Shown here: one piece after another, positions 52,726 to 63,250 of the stretch
Layout: each line of letters starts with the position of its first letter
Numbering within the stretch: position 1 is the first letter of the stretch
NCBI RefSeq assembly: GCF_003946725.1
Contig: NZ_RHOY01000003.1
Coordinates: 1-64,000, forward strand
Origin: Agrilactobacillus yilanensis
Lineage (GTDB): Bacteria > Bacillota > Bacilli > Lactobacillales > Lactobacillaceae
Reading direction: 5' to 3'
Length of the DNA: 64,000 nucleotides
Position numbers and translations under genes: made by a program
The notes under the pieces: model-generated
The model's input: the letters and a program-made list of their open reading frames with translations, nothing else
What the model was told of the DNA's origin: nothing
Database searches by the model: none

Positions 52726-53385
52726 TTATTGCGCAACGATAACCATTGCTGGTCTTAAAACACGATCTTTTAACATATAACCGCGCTGTAAAATTTGAAC
52801 CACCGTATCTGCTTCTTGGTCCGGCTGTTTTGGTATCGTCTGAACCGCTTGATGCAAGTTAGGATCAAATTTTTCGTTTAAAGCTGCAATTTCAGTAATA
52901 TTATTGTCCTTCAAAGCACTGTTCATTGCTTGATGGACCATTTCAATACCTTTTTTCAACTGTTGACCACTTTCATCAGTCACTTCAACAGTTAAGGCCC
53001 GTTCTAAATTATCCAGCCCTGGTAAAATATCCTTTGCTAACCGCTGGCCATCATATTTCAGTAATTGTTCCCGCTCTTTTTTAAAGCGATTGGACATATT
53101 ACGAATTTCGGCTTGGGCCCGCAAGAATTGATCATCCAAAGCATCGTTTTTAGCTTTTAAAGTTTCAATTTCCTTTTTTAATTCCGGAATTTGGGATGGA
53201 TCATCTTGAATGATTTCATCCAAATCGGCCTTCGTTTCAGATAATACCTCATCCTTTACAGTTTGAGCATCCGTCTTAGGGTCAGTATCTGTCTCAGAAT
53301 TTTTTTGTTTGTCGATTTGGGCCTGTGTATCTTCAGGATTCAAATCTTTTTCAGATGGAAAATCATCTTTTTGATCTTTTGCCAA
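52726..53385 (-). CDS. grpE: Nucleotide exchange factor GrpE
   Basis: 219 residues. A long acidic, disordered N-terminal region (about 1-75), the dimerising coiled coil, then the beta domain with QAVQTIPKQPDQEADTVVQI. Releases ADP from DnaK. Lies 15 bp after hrcA. Confidence 0.95.
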   Translation of the reverse strand: MAKDQKDDFPSEKDLNPEDTQAQIDKQKNSETDTDPKTDAQTVKDEVLSETKADLDEIIQDDPSQIPELKKEIETLKAKNDALDDQFLRAQAEIRNMSNRFKKEREQLLKYDGQRLAKDILPGLDNLERALTVEVTDESGQQLKKGIEMVHQAMNSALKDNNITEIAALNEKFDPNLHQAVQTIPKQPDQEADTVVQILQRGYMLKDRVLRPAMVIVAQ

Positions 53386-53400
53386 TTGAAAACTCCTTCC

Positions 53401-54453
53401 TTAATTATCCATATCGGAGTAATAGTCCGTAATACGGCGGGCTAGTTCTTCTCGGATCAGGTCCAATAGCCCAATAATACGTGAATATGGCATACTTGTG
53501 GGGCCGAGTAATGCGATTACCCCGCGACCGTGATTGGCAATATCATAACTCGTTGTAATTAACGAATAGTTTTGCAGCGTATGGGGCTTGAGTTCATTGC
53601 CCAAACGCACAATAATCTTGCCATCAGGATCTGTCTCTACATCCGGCAGTTTCAATAAGTCCGCTAAATCATCATCTTTTTCAAATAACGAGTATAACGT
53701 TTTTAGACTTGAAACATCGTTGTTGGCAAAATCTAAAAGATTTAACCGACCGCCAACATAAAAATGATCGGCTGCCGCTTGCTTTAAGATCGTTCCAAAA
53801 ATATCTAAAAACCCATTTGGTGATGAAACGTATTTCATCAGCATTTGCGGAATGTCCGTTTGAATACGCCGGGCTACTAATGTTAACGGCTGACCCACCA
53901 ATTCATCATTGATGATGCGCACCGCCCGTTCTAACTCATCGCCACTGATCGTTGTCGGAATATGAAAAATCTGATTCTGAACTGTACCAATGCTGGTTAC
54001 TAAAATCGCCATGATTTGATGATTGCCTAGAGGTACTAAGCGAAAACCATCTAATCGAATGTCTTGGACATCTGGGCCTAGCGTAATTGCAGTATAACTC
54101 GTCAGCGTCGATAAAATCTTAGCCGACTGTTCAACAATATCATCGATCATCTGATACTGTTGGTTAAAAGTTTGCTGAATCACTGCTAAATCATTGTTAG
54201 AAACATCACTGGGCTCCAATAAATGATCAAGATAGTAACGATACCCTTTAATTGAAGGGATCCGGCCAGATGAGGAATGGGTTTTATCTAATAAGCCCAT
54301 TTCTTCAAGTTTAGCCATATCGTTACGAATCGTGGCGGAGCTAACTCTCATTGGCAACTCATTCATCAAATGTTTAGAACCAACCGGTTGTTCAGTTTGC
54401 GTATAAATTCTAATGATATTTTTTAAAATTATTGCCTGTCTTTGTGTCAGCAT
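53401..54453 (-). CDS. hrcA: Heat-inducible transcription repressor HrcA
   Basis: 350 residues: N-terminal winged helix ([21 protein letters not shown]), GAF-like middle and inserted dimerising domain, C-terminal [15 protein letters not shown]. Binds CIRCE; one lies just upstream of its own gene. Confidence 0.96.
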   Translation of the reverse strand: MLTQRQAIILKNIIRIYTQTEQPVGSKHLMNELPMRVSSATIRNDMAKLEEMGLLDKTHSSSGRIPSIKGYRYYLDHLLEPSDVSNNDLAVIQQTFNQQYQMIDDIVEQSAKILSTLTSYTAITLGPDVQDIRLDGFRLVPLGNHQIMAILVTSIGTVQNQIFHIPTTISGDELERAVRIINDELVGQPLTLVARRIQTDIPQMLMKYVSSPNGFLDIFGTILKQAAADHFYVGGRLNLLDFANNDVSSLKTLYSLFEKDDDLADLLKLPDVETDPDGKIIVRLGNELKPHTLQNYSLITTSYDIANHGRGVIALLGPTSMPYSRIIGLLDLIREELARRITDYYSDMDN

Positions 54454-54466
54454 CTAACCACCTCTT

Positions 54467-54493
54467 TTAGCACTTAAAGACATAGAGTGCTAA
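54467..54493. promoter_or_regulatory. CIRCE operator
   Basis: TTAGCACTT-N9-GAGTGCTAA, one mismatch from the consensus TTAGCACTC-N9-GAGTGCTAA. Lies between the promoter and hrcA ATG. Confidence 0.93.
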
Positions 54494-54503
54494 TACAAGT
54501 AAT

Positions 54504-54532
54504 AATATAGCAATACCAGGGGAATATGTCAA
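54504..54532 (-). promoter_or_regulatory. Sigma-A promoter of the heat-shock operon
   Basis: On the minus strand TTGACA, 17-bp spacer, TATATT; CIRCE begins 10 bp downstream. Confidence 0.85.
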
Positions 54533-54614
54533 GAAAACACCGGTAAAAAAACGATTTTTTTGCAAATTCAGGCTAAAGTCCAACTTTCGTTTTGTCAGGT
54601 CTACGACTTGAGTG

Positions 54615-55796
54615 CTAAGTACGGTCATCTAGTAGAAATTCCGCAAAAACATCATTGCCAAAAAAACGACCTTTTTCCGTTAAGCGGACATAGCCTGCCA
54701 CTTCGGCCATTAAACCTTTAGCAATTTGTTCATCAATCACCCGGCCATAAACGTCTCGCAGGCTGTAGCCGTATTTTGCTTTAAATTTGGCGTCGCTGAC
54801 CCCTTGGTTTAGCCGTAAGCCCAAAAACAGCTCTTCTTCAATCTGTTCACTAAGGGGCACTAAATGCCGCTGAAAAATGGGTAATTTATCGGCTTGAAGT
54901 GGTGCCATATATTGTTGAATCGGGCCATTATTATGATACCGATCATTATCAATATAGCCATAAGCCCCCGCACCAAATCCAAAATAATGATTGTTCTGCC
55001 AATACATTAAATTATGTTTGGATTCCAAACCAGGTTTTGCAAAGTTACTAATTTCATATTGGGCTAAGCCATGCTTTTTAAAGGTTTCCAGAGCTAAATC
55101 GTACATATCCGCCTCCACATCTTCACTAGGTAGATGCAATCGGCCTTGCCGCTGGAGATTATAAAAAATAGTTTTGTGTTCCAAAATCAATGAATACGTG
55201 GCATAGTGGGGCAACTCTAAATCTAAGGCTTGATTTAAAGTATCTTTAAAATCGGCCAAATCTTGCCCTGGCAGCCGAAAAATTAAATCAATACTGATAT
55301 TCTCAAAACCAACTTTACGAGCATTGGCAATCGCTACTTTTGCATCTTCACCCGTATGTTTTCGGCCGATCTTTTTTAAAACTTTATCATCAAAAGATTG
55401 GACGCCGATGCTCAGCCGATCGACCCCATAATTTTTCATGACTGTTAAACGTTGTTGATCCAACAAATTATTTGGATTGCACTCAATTGTAAATTCTTCA
55501 ACACTTTGGGGGATAAGTTCTCGAATGCCTTGCAACAGGCGATCTAATTGTTTTGGTGACAAACTAGATGGTGTGCCGCCGCCAATGTAAATGGTTTTAA
55601 TTTTTTCTGAAGCATGGGCGGCTAAGGTCAGCCGCATTTCTTTTAATAAGAGTTCAATATATGCATCTACGGGCTGATCTTCAATAAATACCTTATTAAA
55701 ATCACAGTAGTAGCAGATGAAATCACAAAAAGGAATATGAATATAAATTGAAGCTTCTTGGGGCTGTTTAATTACCATAAGGATAAATTCGCTCAT
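54615..55796 (-). CDS. hemW: HemW-like radical SAM protein
   Basis: 393 residues. The cluster motif is CDFICYYCDF (CxxxCxxC with Phe), preceded by IYIHIPFC, with GGGTPSSL for SAM binding and a C-terminal HemW domain. It resembles oxygen-independent coproporphyrinogen oxidase but lacks the fourth Cys of HemN, so heme-chaperone function is more likely. The start is uncertain: ATG 55796 or the second ATG six codons on; neither has a strong ribosome site. Confidence 0.88.
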   Translation of the reverse strand: MSEFILMVIKQPQEASIYIHIPFCDFICYYCDFNKVFIEDQPVDAYIELLLKEMRLTLAAHASEKIKTIYIGGGTPSSLSPKQLDRLLQGIRELIPQSVEEFTIECNPNNLLDQQRLTVMKNYGVDRLSIGVQSFDDKVLKKIGRKHTGEDAKVAIANARKVGFENISIDLIFRLPGQDLADFKDTLNQALDLELPHYATYSLILEHKTIFYNLQRQGRLHLPSEDVEADMYDLALETFKKHGLAQYEISNFAKPGLESKHNLMYWQNNHYFGFGAGAYGYIDNDRYHNNGPIQQYMAPLQADKLPIFQRHLVPLSEQIEEELFLGLRLNQGVSDAKFKAKYGYSLRDVYGRVIDEQIAKGLMAEVAGYVRLTEKGRFFGNDVFAEFLLDDRT

Positions 55797-55876
55797 TTCT
55801 TTTGTGATGCGGTCTTGTCAAAAAATACTTAAAGCTTAAGCCTTAAGCATCATCATTGTTATTTTATTATAAATTA

Positions 55877-56830
55877 TTAAGCGTTATTTTTTAGATTTTT
55901 GAAAAAATCTTTAGTGGCGACTTTATCTTTTGCCAATTGATCAATGAGCCCTTGCGCGCCGGTAAATTTAATTTCTCCTCGCAAATAATGATACCAGCAG
56001 ACTTTTACTTGCTCGCCATAAATAAATTTATCAAAGTCAAAAATATTAATTTCCACCGTGATTCCAGTATCTTCTTTAAAGGTGACATTATAGCCCACCG
56101 AGGCCATTGCCGGATACCATTGCCCTTCAAAGCCAACTTGAACGGCATAAATGCCAATGCCTGGGATAATTTGATGATCTTCATTCACTACGTTAGCGGT
56201 AGGATAGCCTAACGTTCTGCCCCGGGCTAACCCGTGGACGACGATGCCATCTGTTTCATAGGGATAACCTAATAGTGTCCCAGCTTCATCCACGTTACCT
56301 TCTGCGAGACACTGGCGAATGCGGGTGGAACTAATTTTTTCAGTGCTATCGGTTCTTTTACCAACGGTCACCACTTCAAAACGGCCCGCAGCTAAGGTTG
56401 GCATGATGGTCATGTTGGCCGTGGCCTGTTCGCCAAAAGTGTAATCAAAGCCGGCGACCGCTACTTTGGCGTGTAAGCCTACCACATATTGATCAATAAA
56501 ATCTGCTGGCGATAATGCGGCAAAACTAGAGGTGAATTCTACAAAATATAAAATATCAACGCCATTTTCGGCCATTAGTTCAATTTTTCGTGAAATTGGT
56601 GATAAGTACTGAATCCCTGTGGGGCCGATATTTTGAAAAACAATGGCTGGATGCTGACTAAATGTCATCACAGCTAATTTTAAACCTTTAGCGGTGGCAA
56701 TTTTTCGCGCTTCTTGGATGACAGCTTGATGCCCACGATGGACCCCGTCAAAAAAACCTAAGGCTAAAACAGTTTCTGACGGATCAATTGCCTTAATATC
56801 ATAGGGATGGTGTAGATGGATAACTTTCAA
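55877..56830 (-). CDS. ribF: Bifunctional riboflavin kinase/FAD synthetase
   Basis: 317 residues with TTG start at 56830, eight bases after GAGG; the frame continues to 56845 but there the GAGG would fall inside the gene. FAD synthetase half: GFFDGVHRGHQ and ISSTRIRQCL. Kinase half: GRTLGYPTANV and the C-terminal YGEQ region. Follows truB. Confidence 0.93.
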   Translation of the reverse strand: MKVIHLHHPYDIKAIDPSETVLALGFFDGVHRGHQAVIQEARKIATAKGLKLAVMTFSQHPAIVFQNIGPTGIQYLSPISRKIELMAENGVDILYFVEFTSSFAALSPADFIDQYVVGLHAKVAVAGFDYTFGEQATANMTIMPTLAAGRFEVVTVGKRTDSTEKISSTRIRQCLAEGNVDEAGTLLGYPYETDGIVVHGLARGRTLGYPTANVVNEDHQIIPGIGIYAVQVGFEGQWYPAMASVGYNVTFKEDTGITVEINIFDFDKFIYGEQVKVCWYHYLRGEIKFTGAQGLIDQLAKDKVATKDFFKNLKNNA

Positions 56831-56860
56831 AGTATTACGCCTCAATTCTCGTTTCTTATA

Positions 56861-57772
56861 TTAACCAATGCCGTTATTTTGTAAAAACATCTTTTTAGGT
56901 TTATAAACATTGGGATTTTTTTGTCGCAATTGATATAACGCCTTAATATGACCTTGATAAGTCAAGGTAATCAATTCTGGTAAGTCATGAATTTCTAAAA
57001 AGGCTCCATTTTGAACTTGCGCCCATTGTTCTGCAGATAAGGCGTATTTCGGATATTGTTCTAAAACACGATCTATTGGGTATAGCAGCGTACTAGCGGT
57101 CTGATCCGCAACAGCCGCTTTAAAGTCTTCCAAGGTAACGGTTTCCTTCAAATCAAAGCCACCGCTCTTTTCTCGAGTTAACTGTGACATTAATGCTGGG
57201 ACCCCTAAATTACGACCTAAATCCACTGCTAATGTCCGAATATAAGTACCCTTAGAAACTTCTGCGATAAATTCAATCGTCTGCATTTTTGTCTGGGGAT
57301 CATAAGTACTATTTGTATATTCAAAACGATACACATGAACTGGTCGCTTTGGCCGCTCTACTGGCACGTTATGCCGTGCATAATCGTAAAGACGTCGGCC
57401 GTTAACCTTAACCGCTGAATACATGGGTGGGATTTGTACAATATCCCCGGTTAAAGCCGCCATCGCTGTTTTAATTGCCGTTTCTGTAAAAGGCTTTTGC
57501 AGTTGGGTCTGCTCAATAATAGCCCCTTCCAAATCCTCAGTTTCACTGGCTTGGCCTAATAAAACTTTGCCGGTGTAGACTTTGCCCTGCAATAATAAAT
57601 AATCCACAACTTTTGTTGCCTGGCCAATGCAAATTGGCAAAACTCCGTCCACTTGAGGATCTAACGTCCCTGAATGCCCAACTTGTTTAATATGCAACGT
57701 TTTACGAATCGCCGCCACGCAATCATGGCTGCTCATCCCCGCTGCTTTATATAGTGGTAAAATTCCGTCCAC
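56861..57772 (-). CDS. truB: tRNA pseudouridine-55 synthase
   Basis: 303 residues. GHSGTLDPQVDGVLP has the catalytic Asp, KVYTGKVLLG and YSAVKVNGRRLYDYAR follow, with a short C-terminal PUA-like part. Modifies U55 in the T loop of tRNAs. Confidence 0.95.
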   Translation of the reverse strand: MDGILPLYKAAGMSSHDCVAAIRKTLHIKQVGHSGTLDPQVDGVLPICIGQATKVVDYLLLQGKVYTGKVLLGQASETEDLEGAIIEQTQLQKPFTETAIKTAMAALTGDIVQIPPMYSAVKVNGRRLYDYARHNVPVERPKRPVHVYRFEYTNSTYDPQTKMQTIEFIAEVSKGTYIRTLAVDLGRNLGVPALMSQLTREKSGGFDLKETVTLEDFKAAVADQTASTLLYPIDRVLEQYPKYALSAEQWAQVQNGAFLEIHDLPELITLTYQGHIKALYQLRQKNPNVYKPKKMFLQNNGIG

Positions 57773-57870
57773 TTAACCACTCCGTTTCTATTTCTCAAAT
57801 ACTTATAGTATACCGTAGAATGCGCAAAAATTAAAAATAGATTTTAGCGAATTTTTTATTTTGGGGCAAC

Positions 57871-57898
57871 AAAAAAACACCCTTACGAGTGCTTTTTG
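57871..57898. terminator. Hairpin after rbfA
   Basis: On the minus strand GCACTC pairs with GGGTG(T) around GTAA, with seven T following. Confidence 0.6.
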
Positions 57899-57906
57899 TC
57901 AAAATT

Positions 57907-58260
57907 CTATTTTTCTGTTTCATGGAGCTGGCGAATAAGTTCATCAATTCGTTCCCCATATTGAACAGATTTATCTTGTAGAAAGGTTAATTCTGGAATT
58001 TTGTAAATTTTAATCCGTTGCCCTAATTCTCGGCGAATTAAGCCATTTGCTTTATCCAATCCAGCTTGTGCTTTTTCAACATCACTCGCTTTATCAGATA
58101 AAATAGAATAGTAAATTTTACAGTGTTGTAAATCACCGGTCAAATCAACACCGGTAATCGTGACCCCATCTACTCTAGGATCTCTGACGCGTTTTAATAA
58201 AATATCTGTTACTTCTTTATTAATTTCTTGTTCTACTCGTCCAATTCGATGTTTCATCAT
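57907..58260 (-). CDS. rbfA: Ribosome-binding factor A
   Basis: 117 residues, normal size. KH-like fold: RVEQEINKEVTDIL, then DPRV and PELTFLQDKSVQYGERID. Needed for 30S maturation at low temperature. Two ATGs in tandem; the second (58257) is better spaced from GGAGGTGC. Directly after infB. Confidence 0.95.
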   Translation of the reverse strand: MMKHRIGRVEQEINKEVTDILLKRVRDPRVDGVTITGVDLTGDLQHCKIYYSILSDKASDVEKAQAGLDKANGLIRRELGQRIKIYKIPELTFLQDKSVQYGERIDELIRQLHETEK

Positions 58261-58296
58261 GCACCTCCAGTATTGAAATACAATTATTAATTACAA

Positions 58297-60849
58297 TTAT
58301 TTGGCTGGAACTTCTTCCATAATATATGCTTCAATTTCATCTTCAACTTTAACATCGTTATAGTTTTCAATGGTCAAGCCACATTCAAAGCCTTGACGGA
58401 CTTCTTTAACGTCATCTTTGAAGCGTTTCAAGGAAGCTAATTTACCTTCATAAATAACGATCCCGTTACGAATCAAACGAACGCCTGAATCCTTTGTAAT
58501 ATAACCGTTATTTACATAAGCACCGGCAATCGTCCCAATCTTAGAAGCTTTATAAGTTTCCCGGATCGTTAAGTTACCCGTCACTTTTTCTTGATAAGTT
58601 GGTTCCAACATACCCTTCATGGCAGATTCAACTTCTTCAATGGCATTGTAAATGACATTGTACAAGCGAATATCCACGTCTTCGGTTTCAGTTTGGGACT
58701 TTGCATTAACGGTTGGCCGAACATTAAACCCAAGGATGATTGCTTGGCTGGCCGCAGCTAAGGTGACGTCACTTTCATTAATCGCCCCAACAGCCCGGTG
58801 AATAATGTTGACGCGAACGCCTTCAACTTCAATTTTTTCTAAACTATTGGCTAATGCTTCAACAGAACCTTGAACGTCCCCTTTGATGATCACGTCAACT
58901 TCTTTAAGTTCCCCTTGTTTCATCGATTCAAACAAGTTGTCTAAAGTGACATGGTTTGTATGGCTACGTTCTTCCAATAGTGCTTGTTTTGCCCGTTCTT
59001 CACCGGCGGCACGCGCTGTTTTTTCATCAGCAAAAACTGCAAATTTATCAGCTGCTGCAGGGACATCATTTAAGCCGGTAATACTAACTGGTTCAGAAGG
59101 CAAAGCTTCTTTAACACGGCGGCCCCGGTCATTGGTCATTACCCGGACACGGCCAAACGTATTCCCGACCACAATTGGATCCCCGACATGCATTGTCCCT
59201 TGTTGCACTAATAGTGAAGCGATTGGGCCTTTACCTTTGTCTAAGCGGGCTTCTAAAACAGTCCCGACAGCCCGTTGTTTTGGATTGGCTTTTAGTTCCA
59301 GCATATCGGCTTCCAAAAGTACCATTTCCAATAATTCATCAATATTTTTGCCGAACTTAGCTGAAATTTCAACAAAAATTGTATCGCCGCCCCAGTCTTC
59401 TGGAATTAAACCATATTCGGTTAATTGTTCCATCACGTGGTTTGGATTGGCGCCTGGTTTATCAATCTTATTCACCGCTACAATAATTGGTGCATGGGCT
59501 GCTTTGGCGTGGTTGATCGCTTCAATTGTTTGTGGCATGACCCCATCATCAGCCGCAACGACTAAGATGATAATATCCGTTACATCGGCCCCACGCGCCC
59601 GCATGTTTGTGAAGGCAGCATGTCCTGGTGTATCTAAGAAAGTGATGATTCGATCATTTAATTTAACTTGATATGCCCCGATATGTTGGGTAATCCCGCC
59701 GGCTTCACCTTCTGTAACATGGGTGTGACGTAATTTATCCAACAGGGTTGTTTTACCATGGTCAACGTGACCCATGATTGTAACAACGGGTGGCCGATTT
59801 TCAAGATGTGTGTCATTACTTGTTTCTTCTTCAAAGATTCTTTCTAAATCACTGATGTCCTCTTCGACTTTTTCTTGTGCGCCAATCCCGTAGTCTGTCG
59901 CAATTAATTCAATGGCGTCTTTACCTAGTGATTGGTTTTGATTGGTCATAACGCCAAGCATGAACAACTTCTTAACAATTTCTGCGGGTTCACGGTGTAA
60001 GATTTTACCTAAATCTTGCGCGTTCATGCCATCTGTATAAATTAATACTTCTGGCAATGGCCGATCTTTACGCTGTGGCATTACTTTCTTAGGGGCATTA
60101 TTATCTCGGCGCCGATTGTTGCGCTTGTTACGGCGTTTATTATTGTTCCAAGAATTTCCCCGGTTATTGTTGCGGCCGTTATTATTGTTGTTACGATTGT
60201 TAAAGCCGCCACCGTTACTGTTGCCATTACGATTATTATTAGCTGTCCCAGAACTTGCAGGACGTTGCGTTGTATTGCTGTTGTTACGTGTATTATTCGT
60301 ATTATTTGGCCGTGCAGCAGTCGTGTTATTACGATTGCTGTTGTTACGGTTTGTATTATTGTTATTGCTGCGATTTGTATTATTGTTGCTATTACGGTTC
60401 GTATTATTATTATTACGATTATTAGCTGTCGTTGTTATAGTACTACCACCTTGAGAATGATTATTGTTGTTATGGGTATTTTGGCCCCGATTTACATTTG
60501 CATTGGTTCTTTGCGTATTATTCGCCGATCTAGGTTGGCTATTTTGCGCGTGGTTATTGTGATTTTCTGAAACATGCTGGCTATTAGCAGCCGTTTGTGG
60601 TCGATTAGCATTAGTTTTAGCAGGCTGGTGTTGGCTTTGCGCTGGTGCCGGTTTTGCCTGAACAGGCCGTGCTGGTTTTGGCTTTGCCGTGCCGCCTTTT
60701 AAAATTTGTTTGATCTTTGTTTCTTGATCAGCTTCCACAGTAGCCATGTGATTTTTAATGTCTAAGCCGGCTTTTTGAGCGGCTTCGACAACCTTTTTAC
60801 TCGGTAAATCTAATTCTTTTGCAAATTCATAAATTCTTTTTTTCCCCAT
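58297..60849 (-). CDS. infB: Translation initiation factor IF-2
   Basis: 850 residues. G-domain motifs [17 protein letters not shown] and NKID, then domains II, III and the fMet-tRNA-binding C-terminus. The N-terminus has the short helical IF2_N domain ([20 protein letters not shown]), then a very long Asn-rich linker (about 75-255) of [10 protein letters not shown] runs, ending in a basic stretch ([10 protein letters not shown]). The linker is repeat-like at the DNA level (AAT/AAC runs, about 60100-60600). Confidence 0.97.
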   Translation of the reverse strand: MGKKRIYEFAKELDLPSKKVVEAAQKAGLDIKNHMATVEADQETKIKQILKGGTAKPKPARPVQAKPAPAQSQHQPAKTNANRPQTAANSQHVSENHNNHAQNSQPRSANNTQRTNANVNRGQNTHNNNNHSQGGSTITTTANNRNNNNTNRNSNNNTNRSNNNNTNRNNSNRNNTTAARPNNTNNTRNNSNTTQRPASSGTANNNRNGNSNGGGFNNRNNNNNGRNNNRGNSWNNNKRRNKRNNRRRDNNAPKKVMPQRKDRPLPEVLIYTDGMNAQDLGKILHREPAEIVKKLFMLGVMTNQNQSLGKDAIELIATDYGIGAQEKVEEDISDLERIFEEETSNDTHLENRPPVVTIMGHVDHGKTTLLDKLRHTHVTEGEAGGITQHIGAYQVKLNDRIITFLDTPGHAAFTNMRARGADVTDIIILVVAADDGVMPQTIEAINHAKAAHAPIIVAVNKIDKPGANPNHVMEQLTEYGLIPEDWGGDTIFVEISAKFGKNIDELLEMVLLEADMLELKANPKQRAVGTVLEARLDKGKGPIASLLVQQGTMHVGDPIVVGNTFGRVRVMTNDRGRRVKEALPSEPVSITGLNDVPAAADKFAVFADEKTARAAGEERAKQALLEERSHTNHVTLDNLFESMKQGELKEVDVIIKGDVQGSVEALANSLEKIEVEGVRVNIIHRAVGAINESDVTLAAASQAIILGFNVRPTVNAKSQTETEDVDIRLYNVIYNAIEEVESAMKGMLEPTYQEKVTGNLTIRETYKASKIGTIAGAYVNNGYITKDSGVRLIRNGIVIYEGKLASLKRFKDDVKEVRQGFECGLTIENYNDVKVEDEIEAYIMEEVPAK

Positions 60850-60867
60850 ATCTTCACGCTCCTTAAT

Positions 60868-61173
60868 TTACATGAGCTTCACCATACCTTTTGCAAATCC
60901 AGCGTCATTGACACCAATAATTTTTCTTGGTCGGCCAAGGGCTTGAGTGAGCTGCTCCGTACTTAAATCGTCATGTATGGGTACATGATAGTAAGTTGTT
61001 TTATCGGTTAATTTTTTTTGTGTGGCTGTTCCAGCGTCACTGGCAATGATCACAAGTTTTAATTGATGTGCTGCTAATGCTTTTAAAACTTGTGGTTCAC
61101 CGGTGGTCAATGCACCTGCTCGAAACGCTAAGCCAATTAAATTCAATAATTTTTGTGTTTGATCCATTGTCAT
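60868..61173 (-). CDS. ylxQ: YlxQ, L7Ae/L30e-family RNA-binding protein
   Basis: 101 residues: LNLIGLAFRAGALTTG, then KLVIIASDAGTATQKKL and the compact L7Ae fold. Conserved between ylxR and infB in Firmicutes; binds RNA, role unclear. Its ATG overlaps the ylxR end by one base. Confidence 0.92.
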   Translation of the reverse strand: MTMDQTQKLLNLIGLAFRAGALTTGEPQVLKALAAHQLKLVIIASDAGTATQKKLTDKTTYYHVPIHDDLSTEQLTQALGRPRKIIGVNDAGFAKGMVKLM

Positions 61174-61469
61174 TAATCGTTACCGAATAATTCCTGTCGC
61201 GCCTTTTTATGGTCTACATAATCAAACAATTCATCATAAAATTCGTCTGGAATAGGACTTTCAAAGACTTCATTTAAGATTTTTGCTTTTTTTGCAGCTT
61301 TAATGGCCTCTGGATTCAAAGACACATATGCCCCACGGCCCGGTTTTTTACCAGTTGTATCCAAAGAAATTTCACCGGCTTTATTTTTCACAATCCGGAC
61401 CATTTCTTTTTTCGGGTGCATTTCATTGGTTAAAATATCTTTGCGCATAGGGATTTTACGTTTTTTCAT
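61173..61469 (-). CDS. ylxR: YlxR/RnpM family protein
   Basis: 98 residues: RKIPMRKDIL(T)NE, MVRIVKNK, and GKKPGRGAYVS with the RGA motif of the family. Members bind RNA and have been linked to RNase P in Bacillus (RnpM). Sits in the usual nusA-ylxR-ylxQ-infB order. Confidence 0.92.
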   Translation of the reverse strand: MKKRKIPMRKDILTNEMHPKKEMVRIVKNKAGEISLDTTGKKPGRGAYVSLNPEAIKAAKKAKILNEVFESPIPDEFYDELFDYVDHKKARQELFGND

Positions 61470-61485
61470 AATTCACCTACTTCAA

Positions 61486-62619
61486 TCATTCGTTCAAATC
61501 TGTCTCATCATTTGTTGTGTCTACATCTGATTCTGCAGTTTCTGGGGCAGGTGCTTCAGTCATCGGCGCACTTTCTGGCAGATTGTCTGCTTCACTTTCC
61601 CGTTCGATATCAATCCGATAGCCTGTCAATTTAGCGGCTAACCGCGCATTTTGACCTTTTTTACCAATGGCTAAGGATAACTGATCATCTGGGACAATTA
61701 CAACACAATTATGGTCGTTGGTTTCGTCAAAATTCACGTTTAGCACTTCTGCAGGATTCAAGGCATTGGCAATGTAGTCGGCAGGATTTTCTTCCCAAGC
61801 GACAATATCCATGTTTTCACCATGTAATTCATTTACTACAGCTTGAACCCGTTGTCCTTTCGGGCCAACACAAGTGCCGACAGCATCAATATTGCTATCG
61901 GTTGACCGTACAGACATCTTCGTCCGATCGCCGGCTTCACGGACGATGGACATAATTTCAACAGTCCCATCATAAATTTCAGGCACTTCTTGTTCAAATA
62001 AGCGTTTGACTAAATCTGGATGTGTCCGGCTAACAAAGACTTGTGGGCCCTTTGTGGTATTTTCCACTTTAGAAACATAAACTTTGATCCGATCATGGGG
62101 TTGATAGTCTTCATTTGGAATCTGATCTTGACGGCCTAAAACCGCTTCAATCCGACCTAAGTTCACGTAAACAAACCGATTATCCCGGCGTTCTACGACC
62201 CCTTGCATAATTTCATTTTCGTATTGACTATATTCATTGTAAACAATACTGCGTTCAGCTTCACGAACCCGTTGCATAATAACTTGCTTCGCAGTTTGTG
62301 CGGCAATACGGCCAAAATCTTTAGGCGTCACTTCAAATTTGATTTGATCGCCAATTTCATAGCCCCGATTCAATTTTAAAGCTTCATCCAAACTCACTTC
62401 AAGTCGTGAGTCGAAAACTTCTTCGGTCACTTCTTTAACGGCGTAGACATGGATATTACCTTTTCTGTCGTCAAATTCTACTTCTACATTTTGGGCTTGT
62501 CCGTAATTACGTTTATATGCGGAAACTAAGGCAGCTTCTAGGGCTTCGATCACAATCTCTTTTTTGACACCTTTTTCTTTTTCTAAGGCATCTAAAGCTT
62601 CGATCATTTCTTTACTCAT
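61486..62619 (-). CDS. nusA: Transcription termination/antitermination factor NusA
   Basis: 377 residues: N-terminal RNA polymerase-binding domain, S1 domain (about 135-200, VVERRDNRFVYVNLG), KH1 and KH2 (VDAVGTCVGPKGQRVQAVV, LSLAIGKKGQNARLAAKLTG), and a short acidic tail. No AR repeats, as in Gram-positives. Confidence 0.97.
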   Translation of the reverse strand: MSKEMIEALDALEKEKGVKKEIVIEALEAALVSAYKRNYGQAQNVEVEFDDRKGNIHVYAVKEVTEEVFDSRLEVSLDEALKLNRGYEIGDQIKFEVTPKDFGRIAAQTAKQVIMQRVREAERSIVYNEYSQYENEIMQGVVERRDNRFVYVNLGRIEAVLGRQDQIPNEDYQPHDRIKVYVSKVENTTKGPQVFVSRTHPDLVKRLFEQEVPEIYDGTVEIMSIVREAGDRTKMSVRSTDSNIDAVGTCVGPKGQRVQAVVNELHGENMDIVAWEENPADYIANALNPAEVLNVNFDETNDHNCVVIVPDDQLSLAIGKKGQNARLAAKLTGYRIDIERESEADNLPESAPMTEAPAPETAESDVDTTNDETDLNE

Positions 62620-62637
62620 GTTAATTCCTTCCTGAAA

Positions 62638-63111
62638 TCAAAATTCAATGGCCAAGCGTGCTTTGGCAATATTCTGGCGTTCGAATTTTTTTGTTTGATG
62701 ACGTGTTTTAATTTTAATATCTAAAGTTAATGTTTGATCGGTGACTTCTAAAAGAGTCCCTTCATAAATCTTACTTTGATCAATTTTTTGATATAACGAA
62801 ATATGAACATAGGTCCCAATCGCATTTTGTAAGTCTTGTTCCGTTTTTAATGGTCGTTCGGCGCCTGGTGAAGAAACTTCTAAAAAGTACGCTTCTTCAA
62901 AAGGATCTGGATTCAAAGCATCGAGTTTTTCACTCAACTGTTCACTGACTAAAACGCACTCGTCAATGTCAATGCCGCCGGGTTTATCAATATAGACCCG
63001 CAAGTACCAGGATTGACCTTCTTTTTCATAAACGGTATCCACAAGTTGGAAATGATGTGCCTCAACAATTGGCTGAACCAGCTTTTCAACAATAGTGACG
63101 ACGTTACTCAA
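62638..63111 (-). CDS. rimP: Ribosome maturation factor RimP
   Basis: 157 residues: YLRVYIDKPGGIDIDECV and YFLEVSSPGAERPL are family stretches, with an SH3-like C-terminus. Helps assemble the 30S subunit. First gene of the rimP-nusA-ylxR-ylxQ-infB-rbfA operon. Confidence 0.95.
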   Translation of the reverse strand: MSNVVTIVEKLVQPIVEAHHFQLVDTVYEKEGQSWYLRVYIDKPGGIDIDECVLVSEQLSEKLDALNPDPFEEAYFLEVSSPGAERPLKTEQDLQNAIGTYVHISLYQKIDQSKIYEGTLLEVTDQTLTLDIKIKTRHQTKKFERQNIAKARLAIEF

Positions 63112-63137
63112 AAAATCACCTCCAATGAATTAGTTCA

Positions 63138-63166
63138 ATAAAAAGAGTGAGCACTTCTGCTCACTC
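63138..63166 (-). terminator. Terminator of polC
   Basis: GAGTGAGCA (63145-63153) pairs with TGCTCACTC (63158-63166); on the minus strand CTTTTTATT follows. Confidence 0.85.
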
Positions 63167-63250
63167 AAACGAAAAGTATCAAATTACAATGTTAAATATA
63201 CCATAAATTTAATCGTTAGGCAAATTTAGAGCGGCCCTATCACATTTTGA

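Noticed and set aside
54610-54618. GAGTGCTAA, identical to one CIRCE arm, at the end of hemW
   Set aside because: The second arm is missing at the right distance on both sides; it overlaps the hemW stop region and is likely chance.
58883-59671. 262-codon plus-strand frame inside infB
   Set aside because: Antisense to the conserved IF-2 G domain, no homology or ribosome site; open only because of codon bias.
60116-60570. Plus-strand frames with Leu/Ile/Val-rich translations
   Set aside because: They are antisense shadows of the Asn-rich IF-2 linker (AAT read backwards gives Ile/Leu codons), with no ribosome site.
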